64,000 bases of DNA from Aureispira sp. CCB-E (GCF_031326345.1 NZ_CP133671.1:3224001-3288000); one strand, 5' to 3'. Shown: positions 43,717 to 53,102, counted from the first letter of the stretch. Translations and numbers: made by a program. Notes: a model not told the origin generated them from the sequence alone.

Positions 43717-45201
43717 TTAGTCTATTTGCGCATTGGTATTTAATAATGTTTTTATCTCTTCGATCTCTTGTTCTAGGGTAGCCAGACGTTTATGATCTTG
43801 TTCCAGTAGTTGAATTTTAGCTTTCAGAGCTTTGTTTTCTTGTGATAATTCTTGAACTGCTTTAACCAAAGGTACGGTAAAATCTGCATATCGCAATCCA
43901 TAGTAATCTTCGTTGGACTCTGGCTTGTCAACACCACTAAATTCAAAATTCAAAGACAGAGCAGCTTGTTCTACGTCTTGTGCTAAGAAACCTGTTTCGA
44001 GGATCCAGTTATTGTCAGAAGGGGCGCATTCTTCCACGCCTTGGTAGTCACGCAATTTTTGTGCATCTACATAATATGTAACGGGTTCTAACAAGTTGAT
44101 AAAATCTAAACCAGGAACATTGGCTTGAACATTGGTCTTAAAACGTTTGTCTGATAATTTGGACCAAGAAACTTGCCCACCAATGCTTGTGACTTTTTCA
44201 TCTCCAAAACGCATTTGATTGCTTGCTGAAACATGTGCATTGGCACCAATAGCTGTCGAATTTCCATAAGCAAAACCACGTCCATAAGCATTGTATCCTA
44301 CTGCTGTATTTTTATTGCCAGCAGTATTTCTAAGTAAGGCATCATATCCTATAGCAACATTTTCGTTGCCCGTTTTATTGTCTTTCATACTTTGGAACCC
44401 AAGTGCTGTATTGTGGTCACCCGAAGAGTTATTTTCCATGCTTGTAGCCCCAATAGCAGTATTGTTTAGCCCAGAGACATTTTTATACATGCTAGAATAG
44501 CCTATGGCAATATTTTTAGTACCATTTAGGTTGTTGTGTAAAGAATTGCTTCCCATTGCTATATTGTAACTTCCTGTCGTATTTCTCATCATAGAGTGGT
44601 GACCACTCGCTACATTTTCATTCCCAGAAGTGTTATTACCCAATGTATTGGTACCTAAAGCTACATTACTGCTACCTAGACTGTTATTATACAAGGAGTA
44701 ATACCCCAAAGCTACATTGTTTTCTCCAGTAGTATTGCTTTGTAGGGCATAAGCTCCAAAGGCCGTGTTGGCTGAAGCAGATGTATTGCTCATGAGTGCA
44801 TGATAGCCTGCTGCGGTATTGTTCATCCCATTTCTATTAAAGCCCAAAGAAAAGGTACCTAGGCTTGTGTTGTAATTTCCAGTGCTGTTGCTGTTGAGTG
44901 CATTGGCGCCTACAGCAACATTTTCTGTACCAGAAGTATTTCTATATAGCGATTGATAACCAATAGAGGTATTGCTTTTCCCTTCTCGATTGCTATACAT
45001 TGTTCCCATGCCGTAGGCTGTGTTGTAGCTGCCAGAAGAGTTGTTGCGCAAGCAATCATTTCCAGTAGCAGTATTATGAACACCAGTGGTATTGCTGCGG
45101 AGCGCATTTTGACCTGAGTATAAATTTAGCTGAGCTTTAGAAGAAGGAATAAATGCAATAGAGCAAATAATAGATAAAGATATGATTCGTATTTTGTGCA
45201 T
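43717..45201 (-). CDS. exported 17-residue-repeat protein with peptidase S74 chaperone domain
   Basis: Protein of 494 residues with a signal peptide (IISLSIICSIAFIPSSKAQ). About 16 tandem units of 17 residues fill residues 30-310; the consensus is G-x-x-N-T/V-A-x-G-x-x-S/A-L-x-x-N-x-S/T, as in trimeric autotransporter heads. Then comes a tail-spike S74 intramolecular chaperone domain: SDKRFKTNVQ, LEPVTYYVD, TGFLAQDVEQAA and YADFTVPLVKAVQEL, ending in a coiled coil (LKAKIQLLEQDHKRLATLEQE). S74 domains usually assemble trimeric fibres and often cleave themselves off. A surface fibre or adhesin is likely. No phage genes are nearby. Confidence 0.87.
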   Translation of the reverse strand: MHKIRIISLSIICSIAFIPSSKAQLNLYSGQNALRSNTTGVHNTATGNDCLRNNSSGSYNTAYGMGTMYSNREGKSNTSIGYQSLYRNTSGTENVAVGANALNSNSTGNYNTSLGTFSLGFNRNGMNNTAAGYHALMSNTSASANTAFGAYALQSNTTGENNVALGYYSLYNNSLGSSNVALGTNTLGNNTSGNENVASGHHSMMRNTTGSYNIAMGSNSLHNNLNGTKNIAIGYSSMYKNVSGLNNTAIGATSMENNSSGDHNTALGFQSMKDNKTGNENVAIGYDALLRNTAGNKNTAVGYNAYGRGFAYGNSTAIGANAHVSASNQMRFGDEKVTSIGGQVSWSKLSDKRFKTNVQANVPGLDFINLLEPVTYYVDAQKLRDYQGVEECAPSDNNWILETGFLAQDVEQAALSLNFEFSGVDKPESNEDYYGLRYADFTVPLVKAVQELSQENKALKAKIQLLEQDHKRLATLEQEIEEIKTLLNTNAQID

Positions 45202-45234
45202 TGTTGTATTGTGTTTTGTTAAGGTATATTTAAG

Positions 45235-45400
45235 TAGTACTTTACAAAAAATTTAAAAAGTATCTTTGCATAGTTTTGATTATCAGTTTTTTAAATAGTA
45301 ATGGTGTGTTCCGTTGATAATCAATTGAGCAGCGCTCATAAAGTGAACGGATACGATTTAGCTCTGTTCACTACTACTTCGTGGTTCCCGCGAAGTAAAG
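45235..45400 (-). mobile_element. modular element copy 8 (166 bp), target duplication TTTAAG
   Basis: It begins TAGTACTTTAC and ends GCGAAGTAAAG, flanked by TTTAAG at 45229-45234 and 45401-45406. Read in reverse its ends agree with those of copy 6 (CATTACTTCGTGG and CACGAAGTACTA). It contains TTGATTATCA near 45276 and TTGATAATCAA near 45314, plus GAGCAGCGCTC. The end sequence is more diverged than in copies 1, 2 and 4. Confidence 0.62.
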
Positions 45401-45533
45401 TTTAAGGAAACGAATAAAATTTCTTCAAAAGTAGGGAGTTTTTTATTTTTATTATAAACTGTGTCTAAACTCCTTGTTTTTATGACTTAAAAATTGTCGT
45501 TTTATATCAAACGTTAACCTCTTCCAATCTCTT

Positions 45534-46127
45534 ATGTATATCCATTCTTTGAGCATCTTTTTAAGCAGTATTTTGGTAGTAGCTTTGCAAGCTTGCACCT
45601 CAAAAAATCGAATTCCAGTGTGTGAGTTTAGTGAAGCTACTCATTATGAATACACTACTTCAGACAATAAGCTATCATTTTTGTCAAGTTTAAGCGCTTT
45701 TGTTGATTATGATGCAGGTATTGCTTGCGCGCAACGACAAAATAAGCCTGTATTTTTGGCTTTTACAGGTTTTGGCAGCCGAATGCGATATTTTCCTGAT
45801 GTTGTAATTCAGCAACGTGCTATTGTTAATTATTTGACCAATGATTTTGTTCCAATTATTTTATATGTTGATGATCGACAACGGATTCCTAAGGAAGAAG
45901 TAGAAACAGCAACAGGAGTTAAAGAACTACGTACAGTAGGAAATTACAATGCTTATTTGCAAGAAACAATGTTTGGAGTAATGAGTCAGCCTTATATGGC
46001 TTTAATGACTTGGGAAGGAGAATTATTGACAGAACCAATGGGGTATCGACCTGACCCAACGGATTATGTACAAGCGTTTGAGGTTGCTATAGAGAATTTT
46101 CGGAAGAGGGAAGCTTCTAATCATTAG
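45534..46127 (+). CDS. lone DsbD C-terminal-like thioredoxin-fold lipoprotein lacking CxxC
   Basis: Protein of 197 residues with a lipoprotein signal (ILVVALQAC). Residues about 55-195 match the C-terminal thioredoxin domain of Bacteroidota DsbD proteins: YDAGIACAQRQNKPVFLAF, FTGFG, LYVDDR, ELRTVGNYNAYLQ and QPYMAL. Where DsbD has F-T-G-x-G-C-V-N-C, this protein has FTGFGSRMR, so both active-site cysteines are replaced. It cannot do classic thiol exchange and may be a binding or structural derivative. No transmembrane DsbD core is fused or adjacent. Confidence 0.75.
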   Translation: MYIHSLSIFLSSILVVALQACTSKNRIPVCEFSEATHYEYTTSDNKLSFLSSLSAFVDYDAGIACAQRQNKPVFLAFTGFGSRMRYFPDVVIQQRAIVNYLTNDFVPIILYVDDRQRIPKEEVETATGVKELRTVGNYNAYLQETMFGVMSQPYMALMTWEGELLTEPMGYRPDPTDYVQAFEVAIENFRKREASNH

Positions 46128-46206
46128 TTTGAAATAATGCCTCTTTTATTTTTTGGGGATTCTTATGGGATTCAATCATGGACTTTTATTGGAGGATATA
46201 TTGCGT

Positions 46207-46435
46207 TAGTCGTTCGTTGATTATTTTATGAGATCGCTTCGCTTAGTTACCTGCGGTGCTACTTCGTGGTAGTTCGCTACGCTCATGACCTTGGGCTTTT
46301 GTGCTATTAGCACAAGCCTACTCGGCAAGCTTAGTTACCAAAAAGACAAAAAAGAGCATTTGTATAAGTTTAGCTGCGTGAGTGCTTTGCTTTTAGTTAC
46401 CTGCGGTGCTACTTCGTGGTTTCAGTAAACTATTG
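46207..46435 (-). mobile_element. modular element copy 5 (229 bp), near-perfect target duplication
   Basis: It begins TAGTCGTTCGTTGA and ends AAACTATTG, flanked by TTGCGT (46201-46206) and TTACGT (46436-46441). Two identical 28-base stretches at 46243-46270 and 46393-46420 (TTAGTTACCTGC to ACTTCGTGGT) are nested within it. A hairpin GGCTTTTGTGC / GCACAAGCC lies near 46288-46312. It stands between the DsbD-like and stress-protein genes. The following gap to 46863 shows no gene. Confidence 0.72.
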
Positions 46436-46863
46436 TTACGTTAAATTAGCATTTGAATAAGAATGTTTTTTCTTGCCTAAGAATTAAATTTTTCAAAATA
46501 AACATAAGAATTTGTCTAATTTGAATGAACAATAAGCCCCAGAAGTTGTTTTATTAGTGTAGTCAAAATAATATTAAAACGTTGACTCAAGAGACTAAAA
46601 AGTGCATGATCTTATAGCACATTATGTGTGTGTAGATAGATGAAATCATATGAGAACATAACTGTTTTGTCATGCAGATTTTGAAGGTGTACTTAAAAGC
46701 ATTGTGATGCAATATCACTTATAATCTACTGCTTTGTATCTCCTTTGATGTAAGATATATAAAAAGTATAAGGTATCTAATTCCTTATTTTTACTTCTTA
46801 ACTACCACCACACGAGCGAGTCTCTTTCAAATCAATTATCTAATCAAAAAAATACAAAATAAT

Positions 46864-47361
46864 ATGTCTAGTCCAGAGCATAAAGCCCTTATATGGAATC
46901 TTATTAAAGATATTAAAATTGGTATGTTAACCACACAAGAGAATGATACAAAAGATTCTTTGCGTGCAAGACCTATGTCGTTGGTTCAAGATGCTTATGA
47001 TGGCACCTTATACTTTTTTACTGCCAAATCAGCGGCAAAGGTATATGAAGTGAAAGAAGAAAAAAAAGAGGTCTGTATTACTTTTTCAGATCCGAAGAAT
47101 CAAGTCTATGTCTCTTTGTCAGGTAAAGCGGAGGTAACCCAAGATAAAGATTTAATCAATCAATATTGGAACAAAGGTGTTTCGGCTTGGTTTCCGAATG
47201 GAAGGCAAGATGGAGAAGTTGCCATGTTGGTCGTAAAAATTTACAAAGGAGAACATTGGAATGCAGATGAAAGTAAAGTAGTTCAACTATTTGAGTTGGT
47301 TAAAGCCAATTTGTTGGATGAGCGTCCAGAAATTGGGGAACATGAAAAATTCGGTGCATAA
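46864..47361 (+). CDS. pyridoxamine 5'-phosphate oxidase-like general stress protein
   Basis: Split-barrel flavin-binding-type protein of 165 residues in the general stress protein 26 family. Seen are IGMLTTQEN, LRARPMSLVQDAYDGTLYFFT, the AKVYEVKEEKKEVCITFSDP strand region and a late YKGEHWNAD. These proteins bind FMN or F420, but many have no known reaction. It is a stand-alone gene with its own terminator. Confidence 0.85.
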   Translation: MSSPEHKALIWNLIKDIKIGMLTTQENDTKDSLRARPMSLVQDAYDGTLYFFTAKSAAKVYEVKEEKKEVCITFSDPKNQVYVSLSGKAEVTQDKDLINQYWNKGVSAWFPNGRQDGEVAMLVVKIYKGEHWNADESKVVQLFELVKANLLDERPEIGEHEKFGA

Positions 47362-47390
47362 CAGAGCACTTTTAGGATAACGTTTAATCT

Positions 47391-47417
47391 AGGCAATCTT
47401 ACAAGATTGCCTTTTTT
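47391..47417 (+). terminator. terminator of the stress-protein gene
   Basis: AGGCAATCTT pairs perfectly with AAGATTGCCT (10 bp, 2-base turn), followed by T. The DNA from here to 47761 (about 340 bases) shows no further gene. Confidence 0.88.
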
Positions 47418-47761
47418 AGTTTTATCAAATTCCCTATAGTTCTTTTTTTGAAAAATTGGCATCTCAAAAAAAATATTAGGATAGAGTATTTTAAATAAAA
47501 AAATAAAATTCTTGACCCAACGAATCAATATAAATTTCAAAAAGTGAACTTATTCAGGTATTATTTTAGTAACTTAATACACTAATCAAAAGAAAACTTG
47601 CGATAAGAATTTTAGTGCGAGAACTTTTAGACAATTACTTAAACGAACGATAGAATAGTTGTGCAGCGACGAATAAAGTCGTATCGGATGGGTAACAACA
47701 AAGGAGATTGGCACATTATTAGTTTATTGAATGCTTGTTTAGTAAATTTAAAACGTCCCTA

Positions 47762-50700
47762 ATGAATTACCACAGACTAAAAGCACCCCTGCGCCTCTGT
47801 TTGAGTATCGCCAGTCTATTCATGTGCCTATCTTATACCTTGCCCGATGGGCAATCAATTCCTAATGATATTCAAGTATTGTTGAATAAAGCAGAAAATC
47901 AACGCTGCACAGCAGCATATGCAAGTGCTATTGAGAGTTTACAAGAAGCGCAAAAATTGTATAAAGAAAAAGGAATGGTGTTGGAGGCTTTAAGGTTGTA
48001 CGATAAAATCCTGTGGATGGCCATAGACACTGATTTTGATGATGCAGCTTTCTTAAAACGTTATCAAATTGCTGAGAAAGAAATTACCAACCACCTAGAT
48101 CAATACCCTGAATTGAAGGCGATTCTGTATTTGGGGATTTTGCAAAAGACTTGGATTGACGATGATCTTGAACGTGCTGAAGAGATTTATAAGTTGTTGG
48201 ACATACACCTCAAAAAGTATCCCAATTGGGACTATGAGGCAGCAGCGGCAAGTTATATGGCAAGCACCTATGCTTACTGTACTTGGGATGCTGAAAAATG
48301 TGGTGAATTGGCGCAAAAGTCGATTGATTTAGTACAAAAAAATACAATGCGCCAACCAGAAAAAGACAAGCATTTGTATCGACTCTACCCTTATTATATG
48401 TATTATAATTATGATAATATAGGGATTGTAGAGTTATATGAAAATGATAATGAAACGGCTTGTTTGGAGGCTTATAATCATGCCTTGGAAGATTTGAGAA
48501 GTCAAAAGAAAATGGACTCTTTGCATTATTCGAATACGTTGACAAAAATTGGGGAAATTTATACCTATAAACAAGAAGAGGATAAAGCCATTGAATACTT
48601 TGAGAACGCTTTGACTTATATTCCCCTAAGAATGCATTTGACGATTGCGGAATGCAAACAAAGTATAGGAGGAGCTTATATTACACAAGCCAAAGACGAA
48701 CAGGCTATTTATCATTATACGCAAAGCATACAAGAGCTTGATAAGATTAATCCTCAAACCGATTATGTAAAAGAGTTGTATGTTGATATTTATCGTTCTA
48801 TGGCAACGTCTTATATTAAGTTGAATCAATATGCAAAAGCAGAACAATACTTGCACAAAATCGCTGAATTTCCTGCTGAATCTGATTTGAAACGTTCTTG
48901 GACATGGGCGACTTGGGGATTTTTATACGAGCATACCAAGGCTTATCAAAAATCCATTGAGGCGCATGAAAAATCCATTGTTGCGTATCGAAAGGAAAAT
49001 GCTCCTTTGGGGTCGGCTTATTGGAATTTGGGGAAAATCGCCAAAGCTATGGAAGATTACCGATTGGCAACCCACTATTTTCATCAATCCATTGTAGCGC
49101 ATTTGCCGAATTGGGAAGCAGCAGATTTTACAAAACATCCTAGTCTAGCAGATATTCCATACAAAAATAGCATCGTGGATAATTTAGCGGATAAATTATA
49201 TAGTTATTATCAGTATGTCCATAAAAATAATTTGTGGGATGAGCACGGAGAGAGTTTACAAGAATTAGTAGAATTGACCGTCGAATGTTTTGAAGAAGTT
49301 CGCAACTCCTTTGATCGAGAGAGTTCTAAGCGGTCTTTGTTAGAAACAGCTTATTTTACCTACGAACAAGCTATTGCCACTTATCTGAAACTATATGAAA
49401 AACATAAAGACAAAGCCTATCTGATCAAAGCCTTTGAATTTGCCGAACAAAGTAAATCTGTTTTGTTGGAGGATGCTTTGAAGGAAGAAAATGCTCTATC
49501 TTTTGGTGGCGTTCCCGATACATTGATTCAACAAGAAGCATTCTTGTCTCAACAAATATCCATGCATCAACAAGCGTTGTATTTGGCTGAACAATCAAAA
49601 GATAAGGAAGAAATACAGCTTAGTAAAAAACACTTGTTTGAGTCGCGCCAAAAGCAAGATGCCTTGAAGTATCAATTAGAAAAAGAATATCCTAAGTATT
49701 ATGAATTAAAGTATTCTAAGACTTCGATCTCTTTGGAAAAAATTCAAGAAAAGCTATCCCAAGAAACGTGTATTTTGGAATACTTTGAAGGCTATGATCA
49801 TATTATTGGTTTTAGTATTACCAAAGACAATATTGAGTATCGTACTTGGGCAAGAGAAAAAAATTACAATAAAGATTTAGAGAACTTTAGAGCTTCAATG
49901 TCTAATGCTGCTATTGCTGTTAACAACCCAACAGCTGCGTATTCTGAATACATCGGCTATGCTTATCCTTTTTACAAAAAGTATGTTGATACTCTAATTC
50001 CTGAAGGAATGAAGCGTTTGGTTATTGTGCCAGATGGAACACTTAATTTTATAGCTTTTGAGGCATTATTAACTACTCAGTCTACTTTTGATCACAAGCA
50101 AAATATGCAATTTAATCAACTGCCTTATTTGTTACATCAGTATACGGTATCCTACAATTATTCGGCGATGATGTGGAGACACCAATTGACCACTCATTCT
50201 AGTACGAACAATTATGATGTACTGGCAATGGCAGCCGTTTATAATCAAACAAACGTTAAACTGGTAGATTCTATCAAGAACAATAGAATGTACCAATTGC
50301 GCAAGGGGTTGGCAGCAATTCCTGGAACAGTAGAAGAGGTGAACGTCCTACAAGACTATTTTGGAGGAGCTTTTTATACTGGTAATGCTGCTAATGAACA
50401 TCGATTTAAGCAAGAAGCGTCTCAATATGGAATTTTGCATTTAGCAATGCATGGTATTGTAGATGACCAAAATCCTGAGTTTTCTAGTTTGGCATTTACA
50501 GAGGATGAAAGTGGCTTGGAGGATAATTTTTTGCACTCGAATGAAATTAAACAATTAAATTTACAAGCAAATCTAGTGGTGCTTTCTGCTTGTGAAACAG
50601 GTTTTGGGAAGTACCAACATGGGGAAGGAGTTGTTAGTTTAGGCAGAAGCTTTATGTATGCTGGTGCACCTAGTGTTGTGATGACACTTTGGAAAATTAA

Positions 50701-50989
50701 CGATTATTCTAGTATTTTTATTACGAAGTTGTTTTATGAAAATCTTCAAAAAGGATTGCCCAAAGATGAGGCTTTGCAAAAAGCAAAACAAGTTTACTTA
50801 GCCGATGCATCAGGCGTATTAAGCCATCCTGCTTTTTGGGCGGCATTTGTACAATTAGGAGATTACAAACCGATTAGTGTCGCTCATAAGTCACAGGTGA
50901 TTGGATATGCAATAGGTAGCTTTTTGTTGCTTTTGTTGGGTGTTTGGGGTGTGTTTGGGTTTCGAAGAACAAAAAAGCCCTCTGAATAA
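47762..50989 (+). CDS. TPR-CHAT protein with signal peptide and C-terminal membrane anchor
   Basis: Protein of about 1075 residues from the ATG at 47762 (TTG 47735 rejected as weaker). A signal peptide (RLCLSIASLFMCLSYT) precedes about 550 residues of TPR repeats, for example EYFENALTYIPLRMH and AIYHYTQSIQELDKI. A helical linker (VLLEDALKEENAL, QQEAFLSQQISMHQ) leads into the CHAT caspase-like protease domain, with catalytic His in LHLAMHGIVDD and Cys in LVVLSACETGFG, followed by HGEGVVSLGRSF. Residues near the end (IGSFLLLLLGVWGVFGF) form a membrane helix with a basic tail. The topology puts the protease outside the cytoplasm. The target is unknown. Confidence 0.85.
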   Translation: MNYHRLKAPLRLCLSIASLFMCLSYTLPDGQSIPNDIQVLLNKAENQRCTAAYASAIESLQEAQKLYKEKGMVLEALRLYDKILWMAIDTDFDDAAFLKRYQIAEKEITNHLDQYPELKAILYLGILQKTWIDDDLERAEEIYKLLDIHLKKYPNWDYEAAAASYMASTYAYCTWDAEKCGELAQKSIDLVQKNTMRQPEKDKHLYRLYPYYMYYNYDNIGIVELYENDNETACLEAYNHALEDLRSQKKMDSLHYSNTLTKIGEIYTYKQEEDKAIEYFENALTYIPLRMHLTIAECKQSIGGAYITQAKDEQAIYHYTQSIQELDKINPQTDYVKELYVDIYRSMATSYIKLNQYAKAEQYLHKIAEFPAESDLKRSWTWATWGFLYEHTKAYQKSIEAHEKSIVAYRKENAPLGSAYWNLGKIAKAMEDYRLATHYFHQSIVAHLPNWEAADFTKHPSLADIPYKNSIVDNLADKLYSYYQYVHKNNLWDEHGESLQELVELTVECFEEVRNSFDRESSKRSLLETAYFTYEQAIATYLKLYEKHKDKAYLIKAFEFAEQSKSVLLEDALKEENALSFGGVPDTLIQQEAFLSQQISMHQQALYLAEQSKDKEEIQLSKKHLFESRQKQDALKYQLEKEYPKYYELKYSKTSISLEKIQEKLSQETCILEYFEGYDHIIGFSITKDNIEYRTWAREKNYNKDLENFRASMSNAAIAVNNPTAAYSEYIGYAYPFYKKYVDTLIPEGMKRLVIVPDGTLNFIAFEALLTTQSTFDHKQNMQFNQLPYLLHQYTVSYNYSAMMWRHQLTTHSSTNNYDVLAMAAVYNQTNVKLVDSIKNNRMYQLRKGLAAIPGTVEEVNVLQDYFGGAFYTGNAANEHRFKQEASQYGILHLAMHGIVDDQNPEFSSLAFTEDESGLEDNFLHSNEIKQLNLQANLVVLSACETGFGKYQHGEGVVSLGRSFMYAGAPSVVMTLWKINDYSSIFITKLFYENLQKGLPKDEALQKAKQVYLADASGVLSHPAFWAAFVQLGDYKPISVAHKSQVIGYAIGSFLLLLLGVWGVFGFRRTKKPSE

Positions 50990-51003
50990 ATCAGAGAGCT
51001 TTT
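50976..51003 (+). terminator. terminator overlapping the CHAT gene stop codon
   Basis: AGCCCTCTGA pairs with TCAGAGAGCT (one mismatch) and the TAA stop lies in the loop; four T follow. It ends the CHAT transcript. Confidence 0.68.
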
Positions 51004-51088
51004 AACAACACAACCATTATAGATTGATAATAACCTATAACATTATTTTGTCAATCGTTGGCAGAGCCAAAAACGATTGTTGCAGTTT

Positions 51089-52567
51089 CTAGTAATAACG
51101 GTAACGTCTTACTTGTGCCGCATATTTGGCAAGACGCAATACTTGACGAGTATAACCATATTCATTGTCATACCAAACATAAACAGTAATTGTTTTACCA
51201 TTATTGCCAACTTTGGTGGATGGAGCATCAAAAACAGAAGCAGCAGGTGCTCCGATAACATCCGAAGAAACAAATTCTTTAGAAATAGAATATTTGATTT
51301 GCTCTACCAAGTTGCCATGTAGAGAGGCTTGGCGCATCATTTCGTTGATTTCCTCAACAGTAGTTTCTTTTTCAACATTTAATGTCATTACAGCCAAAGA
51401 ACCATCTGGAGTAGGAACACGGATAGCAGAACCTGTTAGTTTGCCTTCTAGTTCTGGAATTACTTTACTAACAGCACTTGCTGCACCCGTAGACGTAATT
51501 ACCATATTAAGAGCGGCCGCAGAACCACGTCTTTCTTTTGAATTATAATTATCCAATAAGTTTTGAGCATTGGTATAGGCATGTATGGTTTCTAAGTGAC
51601 CATTGTTGATGCCTAATTTATCGTGTAATACTTTTAATACAGGCGCAATTGCATTGGTGGTACAAGAAGCAGCACAGAAAACAGTATCTTCTTGGAAGTT
51701 AAGATCTTTTTGGTTGATACCGTGAACGATGTTCTTAATACCTTTGCCAGGAGCGGTAAACAAAACTTGCTTGATACCAGGACGCAAGTGACGGCTTAGA
51801 CCTTCTTTGTCTCTCCAAGCCCCTGTATTATCAATCAAAATAGCGTCTTTGATGCTGTACTCTGTATAATCAACATCTTCTGGACTATTGGCAAAAATAA
51901 TCTGTACACGACAACTGTTTACAATCAACTGATTATTTTCCTCATCTACGCTGATGGTTCCACGGAATTTGCCATGAATAGAATCTTTACGCAATAGAGA
52001 GGCACGTTTTAGTAACTCTTCGTGTGGATTTTTTTTGTTTTTTTGACGCAAAACGATTGCTTTTAAGCGCAATTGTTCGCCACGTCCCATCATTTCAATC
52101 AAACAACGAGCAGCCAAACGACCAATACGACCAAAACCATACAACACAACATCTCTTGGTGTAATAACTTTTGCTTCTTTAGCATCTTTGCCAATAAAGT
52201 CTGACAATTCTTCAGCTACAAAATGATCAATGTTGTCCCAGCTTTCTTCTGAACTTAGCCATTGAGTTGCTAACTTGCCCAAGTCAATACGAGAAGGAGC
52301 TAAGTCAAGCTTTGCAATGGCTTTTGCAATTTTTACACTCATTTGAACCGTAATAGGTTGTTTAGAGTAATTTTTTGCAAAAAGATGATCGTTCATAACC
52401 TCTGTTGGTCGAGAATCATAAATGTCACGACGGAAAAGAATGACTTCGATAGAGCGATCAAATCGTAAATCTCCTACGATTTTTAATAATTCTAAAGCTG
52501 CTTTTTCATCTTCACGCCAAGTACTTAGGTGAGATTCGAACTGTGTTTCTAACGTTTTTACGTCCAT
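51089..52567 (-). CDS. glyceraldehyde-3-phosphate dehydrogenase, long form
   Basis: Protein of 492 residues, about 150 longer than classic GAPDH. The extra N-terminal region is helical (ETQFESHLSTWREDEKAALELLK). The NAD(P) domain starts at DVVLYGFGRIGRLAARCLIE (about 144), the catalytic cysteine is in CAASCTTNAIAPVLK, and LTGSAIRVPTPDGSLAVM and VWYDNEYGYTRQVL complete the catalytic domain. This long type is common in Bacteroidota and oxidises glyceraldehyde 3-phosphate to 1,3-bisphosphoglycerate. The cofactor preference and role of the extension are not clear from sequence. Confidence 0.92.
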   Translation of the reverse strand: MDVKTLETQFESHLSTWREDEKAALELLKIVGDLRFDRSIEVILFRRDIYDSRPTEVMNDHLFAKNYSKQPITVQMSVKIAKAIAKLDLAPSRIDLGKLATQWLSSEESWDNIDHFVAEELSDFIGKDAKEAKVITPRDVVLYGFGRIGRLAARCLIEMMGRGEQLRLKAIVLRQKNKKNPHEELLKRASLLRKDSIHGKFRGTISVDEENNQLIVNSCRVQIIFANSPEDVDYTEYSIKDAILIDNTGAWRDKEGLSRHLRPGIKQVLFTAPGKGIKNIVHGINQKDLNFQEDTVFCAASCTTNAIAPVLKVLHDKLGINNGHLETIHAYTNAQNLLDNYNSKERRGSAAALNMVITSTGAASAVSKVIPELEGKLTGSAIRVPTPDGSLAVMTLNVEKETTVEEINEMMRQASLHGNLVEQIKYSISKEFVSSDVIGAPAASVFDAPSTKVGNNGKTITVYVWYDNEYGYTRQVLRLAKYAAQVRRYRYY

Positions 52568-53013
52568 GGTTAAAACTATTGAAAGTTGTCTTTTAATGGT
52601 AAATAGTAAGTGTAGAAAGAACGCTACTTAATGGTTTTTATCAACTCAAAAGAGTGGGGTTGTTTCTGTGAACCTACTACTCATTGTTTTTGTTACAATT
52701 GAATAAAAGTGGTGCAAATTTCGTCATTTTTTGTGAATTATACGAATGTTTGTCAACGGTTTTTTCTTTTTATGCTTTGAAGTTGTACGTTTCTAAATTA
52801 TCTTAAGGTGCAATTGCTCTTATTTTGAATAGAAATTTATTAATAATCTTAATGACTTATTGTTGGGGAAAATTATACCCCAAAAAAAGCCCTTGAAAAC
52901 AATCTGAATTGTTGTAGATAAAGAGAAAGAGCGAATAGAAACTGAAATTTTTAGAAGAAACCAATAGTCTGGCATCAAAATAGAATAACCATAATTGGTA
53001 ATGAAAATAAATG
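52568..53013. other. divergent intergenic region
   Basis: About 450 bases between the GAPDH gene and the promoter of the LysM gene. It is AT-rich, and I see no element copy, hairpin terminator or supported gene. Confidence 0.5.
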
Positions 53014-53044
53014 ATTTTTTTTTCCTAAAAATAGCGTATTTTTG
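53014..53044 (+). promoter_or_regulatory. possible promoter of the LysM gene
   Basis: TATTTTTG at 53037-53044 fits the -7 form TAnnTTTG. The -33 position reads TTTT rather than TTTG within a T-rich tract, so the match is partial. Confidence 0.4.
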
Positions 53045-53102
53045 ATGTTGCAAAATTGTATATTAACCAACGAACTTTTTTTTCCTAAAAACCAACCAAC
53101 CA

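Noticed and set aside
43768-45110. Tandem repeats of 51 bases suggesting a CRISPR or minisatellite array
   Set aside because: The repeats are in one reading frame of a secreted protein and encode 17-residue units; they have no conserved direct-repeat/spacer structure.
45261-45268. TATCTTTG box on the plus strand
   Set aside because: It lies inside element copy 8, has no -33 partner, and is about 270 bases from the next gene.
53047-53102. CCAACGAAC and CCAACCAACC stretches before the LysM gene as an element end
   Set aside because: Only a few bases match, with no partner end or flanking duplication.
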